From NCBI GenBank assembly GCA_041663645.1, contig JBAYMH010000004.1:21259-85258 (forward strand): 64,000 nucleotides of DNA, given 5' to 3'. Made by a program: the position numbers and the translations under genes. This document shows, in pieces, positions 50,166-59,253 of this stretch. A model generated the notes under the pieces. It saw only the letters and a program-made list of their open reading frames with translations. It ran no database searches and was not told where the DNA came from. How positions within the stretch are numbered: the first letter of the stretch is position 1; every line of letters begins with the position of its first letter. The stretch is from Minisyncoccus sp023229485. GTDB lineage: Bacteria; Patescibacteriota; Minisyncoccia; Minisyncoccales; Minisyncoccaceae.

Positions 50166-50513
50166 ATGTCAACTTCAACTGCGAAGAAAACTGAAAATAA
50201 GGACACACCAAAATTGAGAATTAAGCTTCGAGCTTATGATCATAGAATTCTCGACAAAAGTTCACAACAAATTATTGATATGGCACAACGTTGTGGAGCT
50301 AAGGTTTTGGGGCCAATTCCTTTACCAGTAGAGATAACAAAATATACTGTTAATAGGTCAACTTTTGTTCACAAAAGTTCACGCGAGCAATTTGAGATGC
50401 GAGTTCATAAAAGATTGATTGATATCTTGGTGCCAAATCAAAAAGTAGTTGAGTCGTTAAAAACCTTGACTCTTCCTGCTGGAGTTGATACTGAAATTAA
50501 AAGTATAATATAA
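50166..50513 (+). CDS. rpsJ: Ribosomal protein uS10
   Basis: 115 residues: about 15 residues of extra polar N-terminus, then KLRIKLRAYDHRILDKS, GPIPLPVEITKYTVNRSTFVHKSSREQFEMR and the LTLPAGVD end. 17 nt after tuf. Confidence 0.97.
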   Translation: MSTSTAKKTENKDTPKLRIKLRAYDHRILDKSSQQIIDMAQRCGAKVLGPIPLPVEITKYTVNRSTFVHKSSREQFEMRVHKRLIDILVPNQKVVESLKTLTLPAGVDTEIKSII

Positions 50514-50547
50514 TCCTTGGATTTAATAGAGTTGTTTTACTAGTCTG

Positions 50548-50573
50548 AAGCTGGACTGGTGTCCAGCTTTTAT
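50548..50573 (+). terminator. Terminator-like hairpin between rpsJ and rplC
   Basis: AAGCTGGAC, loop TGGT, GTCCAGCTT, then TTATT: a perfect 9 bp stem inside the S10 operon, 20 nt before the L3 ATG. Either an attenuator or a true operon border. Confidence 0.7.
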
Positions 50574-50589
50574 TACCCTTACAGTTACT

Positions 50590-51180
50590 ATGAAATGCAT
50601 ATTAGGTAAAAAAATTGAGATGAGTCAAGTCTTTGACAAGGACGGAAAAGTTATTCCTGTGACTTTAGTTCAGGTTGGCGATTGTAATATTGTTCAAGTA
50701 AAGACTATGGAAAAAGATGGCTATACTGCCATTAAGGTAGGGTTTGAGAACTTACCAGAAAGAAAGGTATTGAAATCAGGTACTCCTTTTAGGCATCTTA
50801 AGGAATTTAGATGTGAAGATATTTCTTCTTATTCTATTGGAGACATAATTGAACCTTCGGTATTTATCGAAGGAGATAGGGTAAAGGTTTCAGGAACAGC
50901 TAAAGGTAAGGGTTTTCAGGGAGGTGTAAAGAGATGGGGATTTCATGGAAGGAATGCTACTCATGGTGTAAAGCACGAAGAAAGAACTATCGGTTCTATC
51001 GGGTGTTCTATTCCATCTAGAGTTATCAAAGGTAAAAAAATGCCTGGAAGAACTGGAGGTGGCAGAATTTCTGTTAAGAATTTGGAAGTGGTGAAAATTG
51101 ATAATCAAAACAAAATCATTGCTCTTCGAGGTGCTATTCCTGGTAGAAGAGGAACGCTTTTAGAAATAAGAGGAGAATAA
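50590..51180 (+). CDS. rplC: Ribosomal protein uL3
   Basis: 196 residues. MKCILGKKIEMSQVFDKDG, then VSGTAKGKGFQGGVKRWGF with the conserved Gln methylation region, and GRTGGGRISVKNLEVV. Early 23S assembly protein. One base before rplD. Confidence 0.97.
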   Translation: MKCILGKKIEMSQVFDKDGKVIPVTLVQVGDCNIVQVKTMEKDGYTAIKVGFENLPERKVLKSGTPFRHLKEFRCEDISSYSIGDIIEPSVFIEGDRVKVSGTAKGKGFQGGVKRWGFHGRNATHGVKHEERTIGSIGCSIPSRVIKGKKMPGRTGGGRISVKNLEVVKIDNQNKIIALRGAIPGRRGTLLEIRGE

Positions 51181-51181
51181 T

Positions 51182-51874
51182 ATGAAAACGACAAGTTTGA
51201 AAACTAAAAAAGAAATTTCTACTACGAATGAAATGGTCAAGAAATTAGGGTTACCTGAAGAAATCTTTAGCGTTCCATTGAATGCCGACTTGGTGCACCA
51301 AATAACTGTTTCTCAGATGGGAAATCGAAGACAATCTATTGCACATACAAAAGACCGTGCGGAAGTAAGAGGAGGTGGAATAAAACCTTGGAAACAAAAA
51401 GGTACTGGTCGTGCAAGACATGGTTCTAATCGTTCACCGATTTGGGTTGGTGGAGGTATTACTTTTGGACCTAGAAGTGATAAGGTTTGGGAAAGAGTTG
51501 TCCCAAAGAAGATGAAAAGAAAGGCTCTTTTTATGGTTCTTTCCGAGAAATTAAATAATAATCTTTTGATATTGGTAGATAAAATTTCGATGGATGAGCC
51601 AAAAACTAAGGTTGCTCTTGAATTTTTAAAAAAGAATTCAATTAATAATGAAAGTTGTTTGGTAGTTTTACCAGAGTTAAATAGAAACACTATATTATCT
51701 TTTGCAAACTTACCAAAGACTAAAACAATACAAGCTAAGGATTTGAATTGTTTAGATTTACTTTCTTCTAAGTATTTATTGATTGATAAGATCGGAATAG
51801 AAAAAATAAAAGAAACTTTTTTGAGCTCAAAGGAAGATAATTCTGAAATGGAAGAAGAAAAACAAATTAATTAA
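51182..51874 (+). CDS. rplD: Ribosomal protein uL4
   Basis: 230 residues. The exit-tunnel loop KPWKQKGTGRARHGSNRSPIWVGGG is complete. The C-terminal globular part ends in an acidic tail (SSKEDNSEMEEEKQ). Could mediate operon control as in E. coli. Confidence 0.96.
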   Translation: MKTTSLKTKKEISTTNEMVKKLGLPEEIFSVPLNADLVHQITVSQMGNRRQSIAHTKDRAEVRGGGIKPWKQKGTGRARHGSNRSPIWVGGGITFGPRSDKVWERVVPKKMKRKALFMVLSEKLNNNLLILVDKISMDEPKTKVALEFLKKNSINNESCLVVLPELNRNTILSFANLPKTKTIQAKDLNCLDLLSSKYLLIDKIGIEKIKETFLSSKEDNSEMEEEKQIN

Positions 51875-51879
51875 TTGCT

Positions 51880-52203
51880 ATGGCCCAACAAAAAAATACA
51901 ATTAAAAAGGAAGGTGCTTTAATGGAATCTATGGGTGTATTAAAACGACCACGTATTACGGAGAAAGCCGCTATCTTAGCAGAAGAAAATTTTTATGTTT
52001 TTGAAGTAGAAAGTAGGACTAATAAAATAGAAGTTAAAAAAGCCGTTGAGCAATATTTTAAGGTTAATGTTGAAGGCGTGAATATTGATAATTTGCCAAG
52101 GCAAAAGGTTCAAAAAGGAAAGATTGTAGGATATAAGAATGGATGCAAAAAAGCAATTGTTAAAGTTAAAAAAGGGCAAAAGATTGATATAATCGAAAAA
52201 TAA
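51880..52203 (+). CDS. rplW: Ribosomal protein uL23
   Basis: 107 residues. LKRPRITEKAAILAEENFYVFEVESRTNKIEVKKAVE is the core. About 18 polar residues precede it, so Met15 or Met18 could be alternative starts. Tunnel-exit docking site. Confidence 0.95.
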   Translation: MAQQKNTIKKEGALMESMGVLKRPRITEKAAILAEENFYVFEVESRTNKIEVKKAVEQYFKVNVEGVNIDNLPRQKVQKGKIVGYKNGCKKAIVKVKKGQKIDIIEK

Positions 52204-52204
52204 T

Positions 52205-53017
52205 ATGATCAGGAGAATTAAATTAGACAATTTAAAAGTTTTAACCAAAAACAAAAAGCCTGAAAAAAATCTTTTGGTTAGAATCAAGAGAACTGGAGGT
52301 AGAGGTAGTAATGGAAGGATAACTACTTGGCAAACAGGAGGAGGAGCTCGAAAGATGTATCGTCTTGTTGACTTTAAACAGACCAAGAAGGATATTCCGG
52401 CTGAAGTAATTGCACTTGAATATGATCCAAACAGAACTGCTTTTATTGCATTATTACAATATGAAGATGGAGAGAAGAGGTATGTGATTGCACCTCAGGG
52501 ACTTAAAGTCGGAACAAAGATTATAACAGCGGAAAAAGCGGAACCCGAAATTGGAAATCGAATGAAAATGAAAAATATCCCTGAAGGATCAATGATTTAT
52601 AATCTTGAGCTTGAACAGGATATGGGGGCTAAACTTGTGCGATCTGCTGGTGCTTGTGCAGTGTTATTGAGTAAGGATTCTGGGTATTGTCAAATAAAGA
52701 TGCCTTCATCTGAAATTAGAAAAATTTCTGAAGAGTGCTATGCTTCTTTAGGTACAGTATCAAATCCGGAACATCGTTTTATTAGATGGGAAAAGGCCGG
52801 AAAAAGTCGTTGGAAAGGTATTAGGCCACACGTAAGAGGTTCTGCAATGAATCCTTGTGATCATCCTCATGGAGGAGGTGAATGTGGATCTCCAATTGGT
52901 ATGCCATATCCTAAGACCCCTTGGGGAAAACATGCTCTTGGTGTCAAGACTAGAAACAAGAGAAAGTGGACAACCAAATTAATTGTTCAAAGAAGAGTTA
53001 AAAAGAAGAGAAAATAA
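52205..53017 (+). CDS. rplB: Ribosomal protein uL2
   Basis: 270 residues. GGRGSNGRITTWQTGGGARKMYR and the peptidyl-transferase-centre region GSAMNPCDHPHGGGECGSP with the key His are present. Ends in a basic tail. Confidence 0.97.
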   Translation: MIRRIKLDNLKVLTKNKKPEKNLLVRIKRTGGRGSNGRITTWQTGGGARKMYRLVDFKQTKKDIPAEVIALEYDPNRTAFIALLQYEDGEKRYVIAPQGLKVGTKIITAEKAEPEIGNRMKMKNIPEGSMIYNLELEQDMGAKLVRSAGACAVLLSKDSGYCQIKMPSSEIRKISEECYASLGTVSNPEHRFIRWEKAGKSRWKGIRPHVRGSAMNPCDHPHGGGECGSPIGMPYPKTPWGKHALGVKTRNKRKWTTKLIVQRRVKKKRK

Positions 53018-53030
53018 TAAGTAAAAAAAT

Positions 53031-53312
53031 ATGGCAAGAAGTCTTAAAAAAGGTCCTTATATTGATGAAAGGTTGTTAAAAAAGCTTGAAGGTCTTAAAG
53101 CTAGCGAAGCTGTTAGTATTAAGACATGGGCTAGAGCTTGCACTATTGTCCCTGAAATGATTGGTTTCACATTTGGTGTTCACAATGGGAAAAACTTTAT
53201 TGAGGTTAGAGTGAACGAAGAAATGGTTGGGCATAAGTTGGGCGAGTTTTCTCCTACTACGAAATTTTTGAAACATGGAGGAAAGATGCAAAAAGGAATA
53301 GATAAGAAATAA
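53031..53312 (+). CDS. rpsS: Ribosomal protein uS19
   Basis: 93 residues. MARSLKKGPYIDERLLKKL and VPEMIGFTFGVHNGKNFIEV...MVGHKLGEFSPT are standard. Confidence 0.97.
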   Translation: MARSLKKGPYIDERLLKKLEGLKASEAVSIKTWARACTIVPEMIGFTFGVHNGKNFIEVRVNEEMVGHKLGEFSPTTKFLKHGGKMQKGIDKK

Positions 53313-53327
53313 AGATAATTAACGAAT

Positions 53328-53753
53328 ATGGCTTTTGAAGCAAAACTAAAACATTTAAGAATAGCACCTCGAAAAGTTAGGCTAGTGGCCGATTTGGTTA
53401 GAGGAAAAAAGGTTGAAGAAGCTCAAGCTATTTTAAATTTTACTGTTAAGAGAGCCTCTCTTCCGGTTTTAAAGCTTTTGAATTCTGCGCTTGCTAATGC
53501 TAAAAATGTTGCACAGAAAGATAGCTCAAGCTTATTTATTTCCAAGATTACTGTTGATGGAGGTCCTGTTTTGAAAAGAATTCTTCCTAGAGCTAAAGGA
53601 AAAGCAGATAGGATGATAAAAAGATCTTCTCATATTACAATTGTTCTTGACGAAAGAAGAGGGGAAGTGAAAGAGGTTAAGAAAGTAAAGAAGGTTACTG
53701 CAAAGGTAACTGATAAAAAAGTAAATCCGTCACTATTGATGGAAAATAATTAG
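53328..53753 (+). CDS. rplV: Ribosomal protein uL22
   Basis: 141 residues. IAPRKVRLVADLVRGKKVEEA, the tunnel hairpin GPVLKRILPRAKGKADRMIKRSSHIT, then a Lys/Val-rich C-terminal extension of about 25 residues beyond the usual end. Confidence 0.97.
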   Translation: MAFEAKLKHLRIAPRKVRLVADLVRGKKVEEAQAILNFTVKRASLPVLKLLNSALANAKNVAQKDSSSLFISKITVDGGPVLKRILPRAKGKADRMIKRSSHITIVLDERRGEVKEVKKVKKVTAKVTDKKVNPSLLMENN

Positions 53754-53759
53754 ACTAAA

Positions 53760-54434
53760 ATGAGCCACAAAGTCCACCCAAAAATATTTCGAATTAGAGG
53801 AATCGCCGATTGGCTTTCTCATGGATTTTACGGAAAAAGTCCTAGATTTGACATTCAAGAGGATTATATTATTAGAACCTTCTTTAAAGACAAACTTAAG
53901 GAATCCAGTGTTGAGAAAGTAGAAATTGAAAGATATCCAAACAAAACTAATGTTATTATTTTTTCAGCTAGACCTGGATTGATAATTGGCAGAGGCGGAG
54001 AGGGAGTCGAGAAATTGAAGCAAGGTCTTTTAAAAGAAATTTTTAGAAAAATGAATCTTTCTTTAAAAGAATTATATGCTTTGACAAAAACGTTAAGAAT
54101 TGAAATTAAAGAAGTTTCTAATCCTTGGATTTCAGCTGAGCTTGTGGGGCAATGGATTGCTCAGAAGATTGAAAAAAGAACTCCTTTTAGAAAGACCATA
54201 AAACAATCTCTTGAGAAAGTAATGGCAAGCAAGGGCGTAAAAGGAGCAAAGGTCGAAGTTTCTGGTCGTTTAGATGGTGCTCAGATTGCTAGAAGTGAAT
54301 GGCTTGATAAAGGTCGTTTACCTAGACAAACAATCAGAGCTGATATTGATTATGCTATTGTTGAGGCGAGATGTACTTATGGCACGGTCGGTATAAAAGT
54401 CTGGATTTATAAAGGAGAAAGATTTGATAAATAA
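53760..54434 (+). CDS. rpsC: Ribosomal protein uS3
   Basis: 224 residues. KH domain with GLIIGRGGEGVEKL and the C-terminal domain SGRLDGAQIARSEW...GRLPRQTIRADIDYA. mRNA entry-site protein. Confidence 0.97.
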   Translation: MSHKVHPKIFRIRGIADWLSHGFYGKSPRFDIQEDYIIRTFFKDKLKESSVEKVEIERYPNKTNVIIFSARPGLIIGRGGEGVEKLKQGLLKEIFRKMNLSLKELYALTKTLRIEIKEVSNPWISAELVGQWIAQKIEKRTPFRKTIKQSLEKVMASKGVKGAKVEVSGRLDGAQIARSEWLDKGRLPRQTIRADIDYAIVEARCTYGTVGIKVWIYKGERFDK

Positions 54435-54442
54435 AAAATACT

Positions 54443-54853
54443 ATGTTAGCGCCAAAAAAGTTAAAGCACCGAAAACAACAGAAGGGTAGAAGAATCACTA
54501 GAACTTTTGAATCCAGAGGAACTAAGATTAGTTTTGGAAGTTATGGACTAAAGGCAACGACTGCTAAATGGATTACTAGTGCTCAGATTGAGGCTTGCCG
54601 AAGAGCAATCATTAGATACCTTAGAAAAGGTGGAAAACTATGGGTTAGAATTTTTCCTGATAAGGTTATCACAAAAAAAGGTCAAGAGGTTCCGATGGGT
54701 GGTGGAAAAGGATCTTTAGATCATTATGTTTGTCCTGTGAGACCTGGTAGAGTTTTATTTGAGCTAGAAGGGATTGACGAAAAGAGTGCTCAAGAGGCAT
54801 TCAGAAAAGCAGGTAGTAAACTCCCTGTTAAAACTAAATTTGTAAAGAAATAA
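54443..54853 (+). CDS. rplP: Ribosomal protein uL16
   Basis: 136 residues. MLAPKKLKHRKQQKGR, RIFPDKVITKKGQEVPMGGGKG and VRPGRVLFEL match the family. Confidence 0.97.
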   Translation: MLAPKKLKHRKQQKGRRITRTFESRGTKISFGSYGLKATTAKWITSAQIEACRRAIIRYLRKGGKLWVRIFPDKVITKKGQEVPMGGGKGSLDHYVCPVRPGRVLFELEGIDEKSAQEAFRKAGSKLPVKTKFVKK

Positions 54854-54854
54854 A

Positions 54855-55040
54855 ATGAAGTACAAAGAAGTAACTCAAAAAAATAGAGAGGAATTACTTA
54901 AAATACTTGCCGAGAACAAGAAAAAAATGCAGGATGTCCGTTTTAAGGAAGCTGTCGGTAGTGTTAAGAATACCAAGGAAATTAAAGATCGAAAAAAAGA
55001 AAACGCCAGAATCTTAACTTATTTAAATAACACCAAGTAA
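54855..55040 (+). CDS. rpmC: Ribosomal protein uL29
   Basis: 61 residues, two helices, ending NARILTYLNNTK (family ARIKT-type motif). One base after rplP and one before rpsQ. Confidence 0.93.
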   Translation: MKYKEVTQKNREELLKILAENKKKMQDVRFKEAVGSVKNTKEIKDRKKENARILTYLNNTK

Positions 55041-55041
55041 T

Positions 55042-55278
55042 ATGCCAAAAAGAACACTTACAGGTCTAATAGTATCAGATAAAATGGATAAAACCGTGGT
55101 GGTTAGGGTTGAGAGTATTAAGGAGCATCCTCTTTATAGAAGAAAGTATAAGTCTCACCAGAAATATAAAGCTCATGATGAGACTAATCAATATAAGCAA
55201 GGAGAAAAGGTCATCATTGAAGAGTCTATGCCACTAAGCCATGATAAGAGATGGAAAGTAATAGGTAAGGCTGCCTAA
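55042..55278 (+). CDS. rpsQ: Ribosomal protein uS17
   Basis: 78 residues. LTGLIVSDKMDKTVVVRVE...HPLYRRKYKSHQKYKAHDE and EESMPLSHDKRWKV. OB-fold primary binder of 16S rRNA. Confidence 0.97.
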   Translation: MPKRTLTGLIVSDKMDKTVVVRVESIKEHPLYRRKYKSHQKYKAHDETNQYKQGEKVIIEESMPLSHDKRWKVIGKAA

Positions 55279-55302
55279 TTAAATTTTTTAATTTGAAATT
55301 AT

Positions 55303-55674
55303 ATGATTCAAACAGAGACACTATTAAAGGTGGCAGACAACTCTGGAGCTAAAACAGCAAAATGTATTCGTGTATTGGGTGGTACTAGAAAAAGGTATGC
55401 TCAGATAGGGGACATTATTGTGGTCGCTGTAAAAACAGCTGAGCCAAGAAAGGCTGTTAAGAAGCACCAAGTTGTAAAAGCCGTGATTATTAGACAATCA
55501 CAGGCAGTAAGAAGAAAGAATGGTAGCTACATCAGATTTGATGATAACGCTATTGTTATTCTTGATGGAAGTGGAAAGGAGCCTAAGGGTACAAGAATTT
55601 TGGGACCAGTTGCTAGGGAAGTCAGAGAAAGAGGATTTGAAAAAATCTCTACAATGACTAAAGATTTAGTTTAA
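55303..55674 (+). CDS. rplN: Ribosomal protein uL14
   Basis: 123 residues. MIQTETLLKVADNSGAKTAKCIRVLGG, DNAIVILDGSGKEPKGTRILGPVARE. Standard length. Confidence 0.97.
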   Translation: MIQTETLLKVADNSGAKTAKCIRVLGGTRKRYAQIGDIIVVAVKTAEPRKAVKKHQVVKAVIIRQSQAVRRKNGSYIRFDDNAIVILDGSGKEPKGTRILGPVAREVRERGFEKISTMTKDLV

Positions 55675-55697
55675 GTTTTATATTCAAAAGAAGAAAT

Positions 55698-56003
55698 ATG
55701 AAAATAAAAAAGAATGACCAAGTTTTAATAATCGCTGGAGATGATAAAGGGAAGAAGGGGAAAGTCTTGAAGGCTATGCCAAGTATTGGCAGGGTTGTGG
55801 TTGAAGGTGCAAATTTGGCCAAGAAACATATAAAGCCGAAAAGAAATGGAGAAAAAGGACAAGTTGTAAAAATACCAAAACCCTTAGATATTTCTAAGGT
55901 ACAATTTCTTTGTCCAAAGTGTGGTCAAGCAGCCAAGATAGGACATGATGTTAGTGGTGAAGTAAAATCACGTGTTTGTAAGAAGTGCAAAGCAAAATTA
56001 TAA
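55698..56003 (+). CDS. rplX: Ribosomal protein uL24 with zinc ribbon
   Basis: 101 residues. KOW motif VLIIAGDDKGKKGKVLKAMP, then a C-terminal CPKCG...CKKC ribbon. Confidence 0.96.
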   Translation: MKIKKNDQVLIIAGDDKGKKGKVLKAMPSIGRVVVEGANLAKKHIKPKRNGEKGQVVKIPKPLDISKVQFLCPKCGQAAKIGHDVSGEVKSRVCKKCKAKL

Positions 56004-56026
56004 TTTTTATTAATTGTTTTACTGGT

Positions 56027-56587
56027 ATGTCAGAAATAAAAGAAAAATATGAAAAAAAGGTAGTGGCTGCAATGCAGGAAAAATTTGGCTACAAAAACAA
56101 AATGTCTGTACCAAAAATTCAGAAAGTAGTTGTTAATACTGGTTTTGGTAAGATAATTGGAACTAAGACAAAGGATGAACAACGAAAGTTTTCTGAGTAT
56201 GTCTTAACTAATTTTTCTCAAATTACAGGACAGAAGCCAGTCTTAACAGCTGCTAGAACATCAATTTCTTCTTTTAAATTAAGAGAAGGTAGTATTGTTG
56301 GCTCTAAGGTAACGCTAAGAGGTAAGAAAATGTTTGACTTTTTAGAAAAAGTTGTAAATATTGTCCTTCCTCGTTCTCGTGACTTTAGGGGAATAAATAT
56401 TATGGCAGTTGATAAAGGTGGAAACTTGAATATAGGAATTAAGGAGCATATTGTTTTTCCAGAGATTTCTCCTGAAAAGTCTCCAATTATTTTGGGGCTT
56501 CAGATTACCGTTACCACTAATGCCAAGTCAAAAGAAGAGGGCTTAGAATTATTCAAGTTGCTTGACTTTCCTATTAAGAAAAGTTAA
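56027..56587 (+). CDS. rplE: Ribosomal protein uL5
   Basis: 186 residues from ATG 56027; an upstream in-frame start at 55985 would overlap rplX. VPKIQKVVVNTGFG, KLREGSIVGSKVTLRGKKM, RDFRGINIMAVDKGGNLNIGIKEH. Contacts 5S rRNA. Confidence 0.96.
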   Translation: MSEIKEKYEKKVVAAMQEKFGYKNKMSVPKIQKVVVNTGFGKIIGTKTKDEQRKFSEYVLTNFSQITGQKPVLTAARTSISSFKLREGSIVGSKVTLRGKKMFDFLEKVVNIVLPRSRDFRGINIMAVDKGGNLNIGIKEHIVFPEISPEKSPIILGLQITVTTNAKSKEEGLELFKLLDFPIKKS

Positions 56588-56617
56588 AGTCAATAAAGTA
56601 TTATAAACTAGATTATT

Positions 56618-56803
56618 ATGCCAAAACAATCGCAAATCGCAAAATCAGCAAAGAAACCTAAATTTTCTTCTAGAATCGTAAGAAGATGTTTTAAGTGCGG
56701 ACGAAAGAGAGGTTATATTAGAAAATTTGGTCTATGCAGAATCTGTTTTAGGGAGATGGCAAATAAGGGCGAAATACCCGGAATTAAAAAAAGCAGTTGG
56801 TAA
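56618..56803 (+). CDS. rpsN: Ribosomal protein uS14, zinc type
   Basis: 61 residues. CFKCGRKRGYIRKFGLCRICF (CxxCx12CxxC) identifies the short zinc-binding form, ending GIKKSSW. Confidence 0.96.
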   Translation: MPKQSQIAKSAKKPKFSSRIVRRCFKCGRKRGYIRKFGLCRICFREMANKGEIPGIKKSSW

Positions 56804-56815
56804 ACACAAAAAACT

Positions 56816-57208
56816 ATGGACACAATAGCAGATATGATCACTTCTATTAATAATGCGCAAGCTGTTTGCAAAAAGCAAATAGTAGTTTTTCCTTATTCTA
56901 ATTTCAAATTTAACATACTTCAGTTGTTGAAGGATGAGGGGTTTGTTGTAGATGTTCAGAAAAAAGGAAGGCTTGCTACAAGGAGAATCGTCGTTGATCT
57001 AAAGTATGATGAAAACGATAGGCCGGCAATATCCAAAATGAAACTTGTTTCAAAGCAAGGTCAGAGGATATACTCCAAGGCAACCGAACTTAAGAGTGTA
57101 AAATCAGGATATGGAATTTCTATTATTTCTACTTCAAAGGGATTGGTTACAAATAAAGAAGCTAAAAAACAGAAGCTTGGAGGAGAGATAGTTTGTCAGT
57201 TGTGGTAA
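56816..57208 (+). CDS. rpsH: Ribosomal protein uS8
   Basis: 130 residues. IADMITSINNAQ and the C-terminal GYGISIISTSKGLVTNKEAKKQKLGGEIVCQLW (STSKG, GGE.LC). Standard length. Confidence 0.96.
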   Translation: MDTIADMITSINNAQAVCKKQIVVFPYSNFKFNILQLLKDEGFVVDVQKKGRLATRRIVVDLKYDENDRPAISKMKLVSKQGQRIYSKATELKSVKSGYGISIISTSKGLVTNKEAKKQKLGGEIVCQLW

Positions 57209-57235
57209 TTTTATTAAATTTTTAACAAAGAGATT

Positions 57236-57769
57236 ATGTCAAGAATCGGAAAAAAACCAATTAAAATATCTGCTGGTGTTGAAGTAAAAATGAATGACAA
57301 AACTTTTGAAATCAAGGGACCAAAGGGAACTTTGACTAGAGAGATTGTTCGTGAAATTGACGCTGAAGTTAAAGATGGTGAGATTAATTTTACTCCAAGA
57401 AATCACGATAAGAAATCTTTAGCTTTTTGGGGATTAACACGAACTCTTATTTCTAATATGATTGACGGAGTAACTAAAGGTTATGAGAAAAAATTGGAAA
57501 TAAATGGAGTTGGTTTTAAATGTAAAGTAGAAGGAAAGGATCTTATCTTAGACGTAGGATTTAGTCATAGTGTAAAAGTACCTGCCCCTGAGGGAATTAC
57601 TTTTGCTACTGAAAAAAATGTAATTACTGTTACTGGAATAGATAAGGAATTGGTTGGGCAAGTTGCAGCAACAGTTCGAAGAGTAAAAAAGCCTGAGCCT
57701 TATAAGGGAAAGGGCATTAAATATGTTGGCGAGGTAATTAGAAGGAAGCTTGGAAAGAAAGCTGCTTAA
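57236..57769 (+). CDS. rplF: Ribosomal protein uL6
   Basis: 177 residues. MSRIGKKPIKISAGVEV, GVTKGYEKKLEINGVGFKC, then EPYKGKGIKYVGEVIRRKLGK. Confidence 0.97.
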   Translation: MSRIGKKPIKISAGVEVKMNDKTFEIKGPKGTLTREIVREIDAEVKDGEINFTPRNHDKKSLAFWGLTRTLISNMIDGVTKGYEKKLEINGVGFKCKVEGKDLILDVGFSHSVKVPAPEGITFATEKNVITVTGIDKELVGQVAATVRRVKKPEPYKGKGIKYVGEVIRRKLGKKAA

Positions 57770-57793
57770 TGTTAAAAATTTGAAGTTATTATT

Positions 57794-58138
57794 ATGTTGA
57801 CACTTACTGAAAAAAGAATAAGAAGACACAGGAGAGTTAGGGCCAAAATCTTTGGATGTGCCGAAAGGCCTCGTCTTTGTGTTTTTCGTTCTAATAATCA
57901 TATCTATGGTCAGTTAGTAGATGACTCAAAAGGTTCTACTATTGTTTCCGCGAGCGATAATGAAGTTTCTAAAAAAGATACAAAAACTTCTCTTTCAAAA
58001 GAGGTCGGCGTTTTGTTAGCTAAAAAAGCCATTGAAAAAAATATTTCACAGGTTGTTTTTTATAGAGGTGGATATCAGTATCATGGTAGAGTAAAGGCTT
58101 TAGCTGAAGGAGCTAGAGAGGCCGGTTTAAAATTTTAA
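57794..58138 (+). CDS. rplR: Ribosomal protein uL18
   Basis: 114 residues. RRHRRVRAKIFGCAERPRLCVFRSNNHIYGQLVDD and the end YHGRVKALAEGAREAGLKF. Binds 5S rRNA. Confidence 0.97.
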   Translation: MLTLTEKRIRRHRRVRAKIFGCAERPRLCVFRSNNHIYGQLVDDSKGSTIVSASDNEVSKKDTKTSLSKEVGVLLAKKAIEKNISQVVFYRGGYQYHGRVKALAEGAREAGLKF

Positions 58139-58142
58139 TTTT

Positions 58143-58721
58143 ATGATGATAAAAAAAGACGTTAAGCCAACAGGAAAACCAGGTAATAATAGAACACCAA
58201 ACGACAATAGGAAGTTTGATGGAAAGAAGAGAGAGTATAAGGATTTTAAAAAGGATCAACCAAAAGATGAGTTCGAGTCTAAATTACTTGATTTAGCTAG
58301 AGTGACTAAGGTTACTGGAGGTGGAAAGAATATGAAATTTAGAGCAGTTATGGTTGTTGGTGATAAAAATAGAAGAGTAGGTGTGGGTGTTGCAAAGGGT
58401 CTTGATGTGTCTCAAGCTATTGAAAAAGCTACTCGAGATGCTAAGAAAAATGTAATAGAAATTCCTTTGATTAGAGGGACTATTCCTTTTGAAGTAATGG
58501 CTAAATATGGACCATCAAAGATTTTATTGAAACCTCAAATGGAAGGTAGGGGGCTTGTTGCTGGGGGTACTGTTAGGGTTATTTGTTCTCTTGCTGGAAT
58601 TCAAGATATTTCATCAAAGATTTTAAGTACAACGACTAATAAGTTAAATAATGCCAGAGCTACAATGAGTGCTTTATCTAAATTAAAATCTGTTAAGAAA
58701 ACTTTAAATTCTAAAATTTAG
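58143..58721 (+). CDS. rpsE: Ribosomal protein uS5
   Basis: 192 residues; two adjacent ATG codons, the first is used here. About 45 polar, basic residues precede the double-stranded RNA-binding fold (VTGGGKNMKFRAVMVVGD...). GRGLVAGGTVRVI and the end STTTNKLNNARATMSALSKL follow. The gene for uL30, normally next, is absent. Confidence 0.96.
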   Translation: MMIKKDVKPTGKPGNNRTPNDNRKFDGKKREYKDFKKDQPKDEFESKLLDLARVTKVTGGGKNMKFRAVMVVGDKNRRVGVGVAKGLDVSQAIEKATRDAKKNVIEIPLIRGTIPFEVMAKYGPSKILLKPQMEGRGLVAGGTVRVICSLAGIQDISSKILSTTTNKLNNARATMSALSKLKSVKKTLNSKI

Positions 58722-58753
58722 TAAATTTTGATTTAAAGAATTAAATAAAAAAA

Positions 58754-59233
58754 ATGCAGTTACATCAATTAAAAAAAAATAGCACTTTTAAGGACGAGAA
58801 GAGAGTCGGAAGAGGTGGAAAAAAAGGTACTTATTGTGGAAAAGGAGGAAAAGGACAGAAAGGAAGAGCTGGTGCTAAATTCAAGCCTATTATTAGGGGA
58901 TGGATTAAAGGATATCCTAAATTAAGAGGTTATAATTTTAATACAAGATCTGATGTTTCTGTGCTTAATTTATCTGATTTGGAAAAGGGATTTCAATCAA
59001 AGGAAATTGTCACTCCAGCTTCTTTGATATTGAAAAGAATCATTAGACGAGTTGACGGAAAAGCTCCTAGTGTTAAAATTTTGGCCAATGGGGATATTAC
59101 GAAATCTTTTTTTATTGATGGTTGTGTTGTGTCTGCTAAGGCAAAGGAAAAAATTGAAAAAGCAGGTGGTTCCGTAAAAGAAAAAGAGGTTAAGAAAATA
59201 GAAAAGAAAACAAGTAAGACTATTAAAAAATAA
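58754..59233 (+). CDS. rplO: Ribosomal protein uL15
   Basis: 159 residues. Glycine-rich RVGRGGKKGTYCGKGGKGQKGRAG start, GYPKLRGYNFNTRSDV, ASLILKRIIRRVDGKAPSVKILANG, and a Lys/Glu-rich tail. Follows rpsE directly. Confidence 0.96.
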   Translation: MQLHQLKKNSTFKDEKRVGRGGKKGTYCGKGGKGQKGRAGAKFKPIIRGWIKGYPKLRGYNFNTRSDVSVLNLSDLEKGFQSKEIVTPASLILKRIIRRVDGKAPSVKILANGDITKSFFIDGCVVSAKAKEKIEKAGGSVKEKEVKKIEKKTSKTIKK

Positions 59234-59253
59234 GATTATTTTAAATTTTATTT

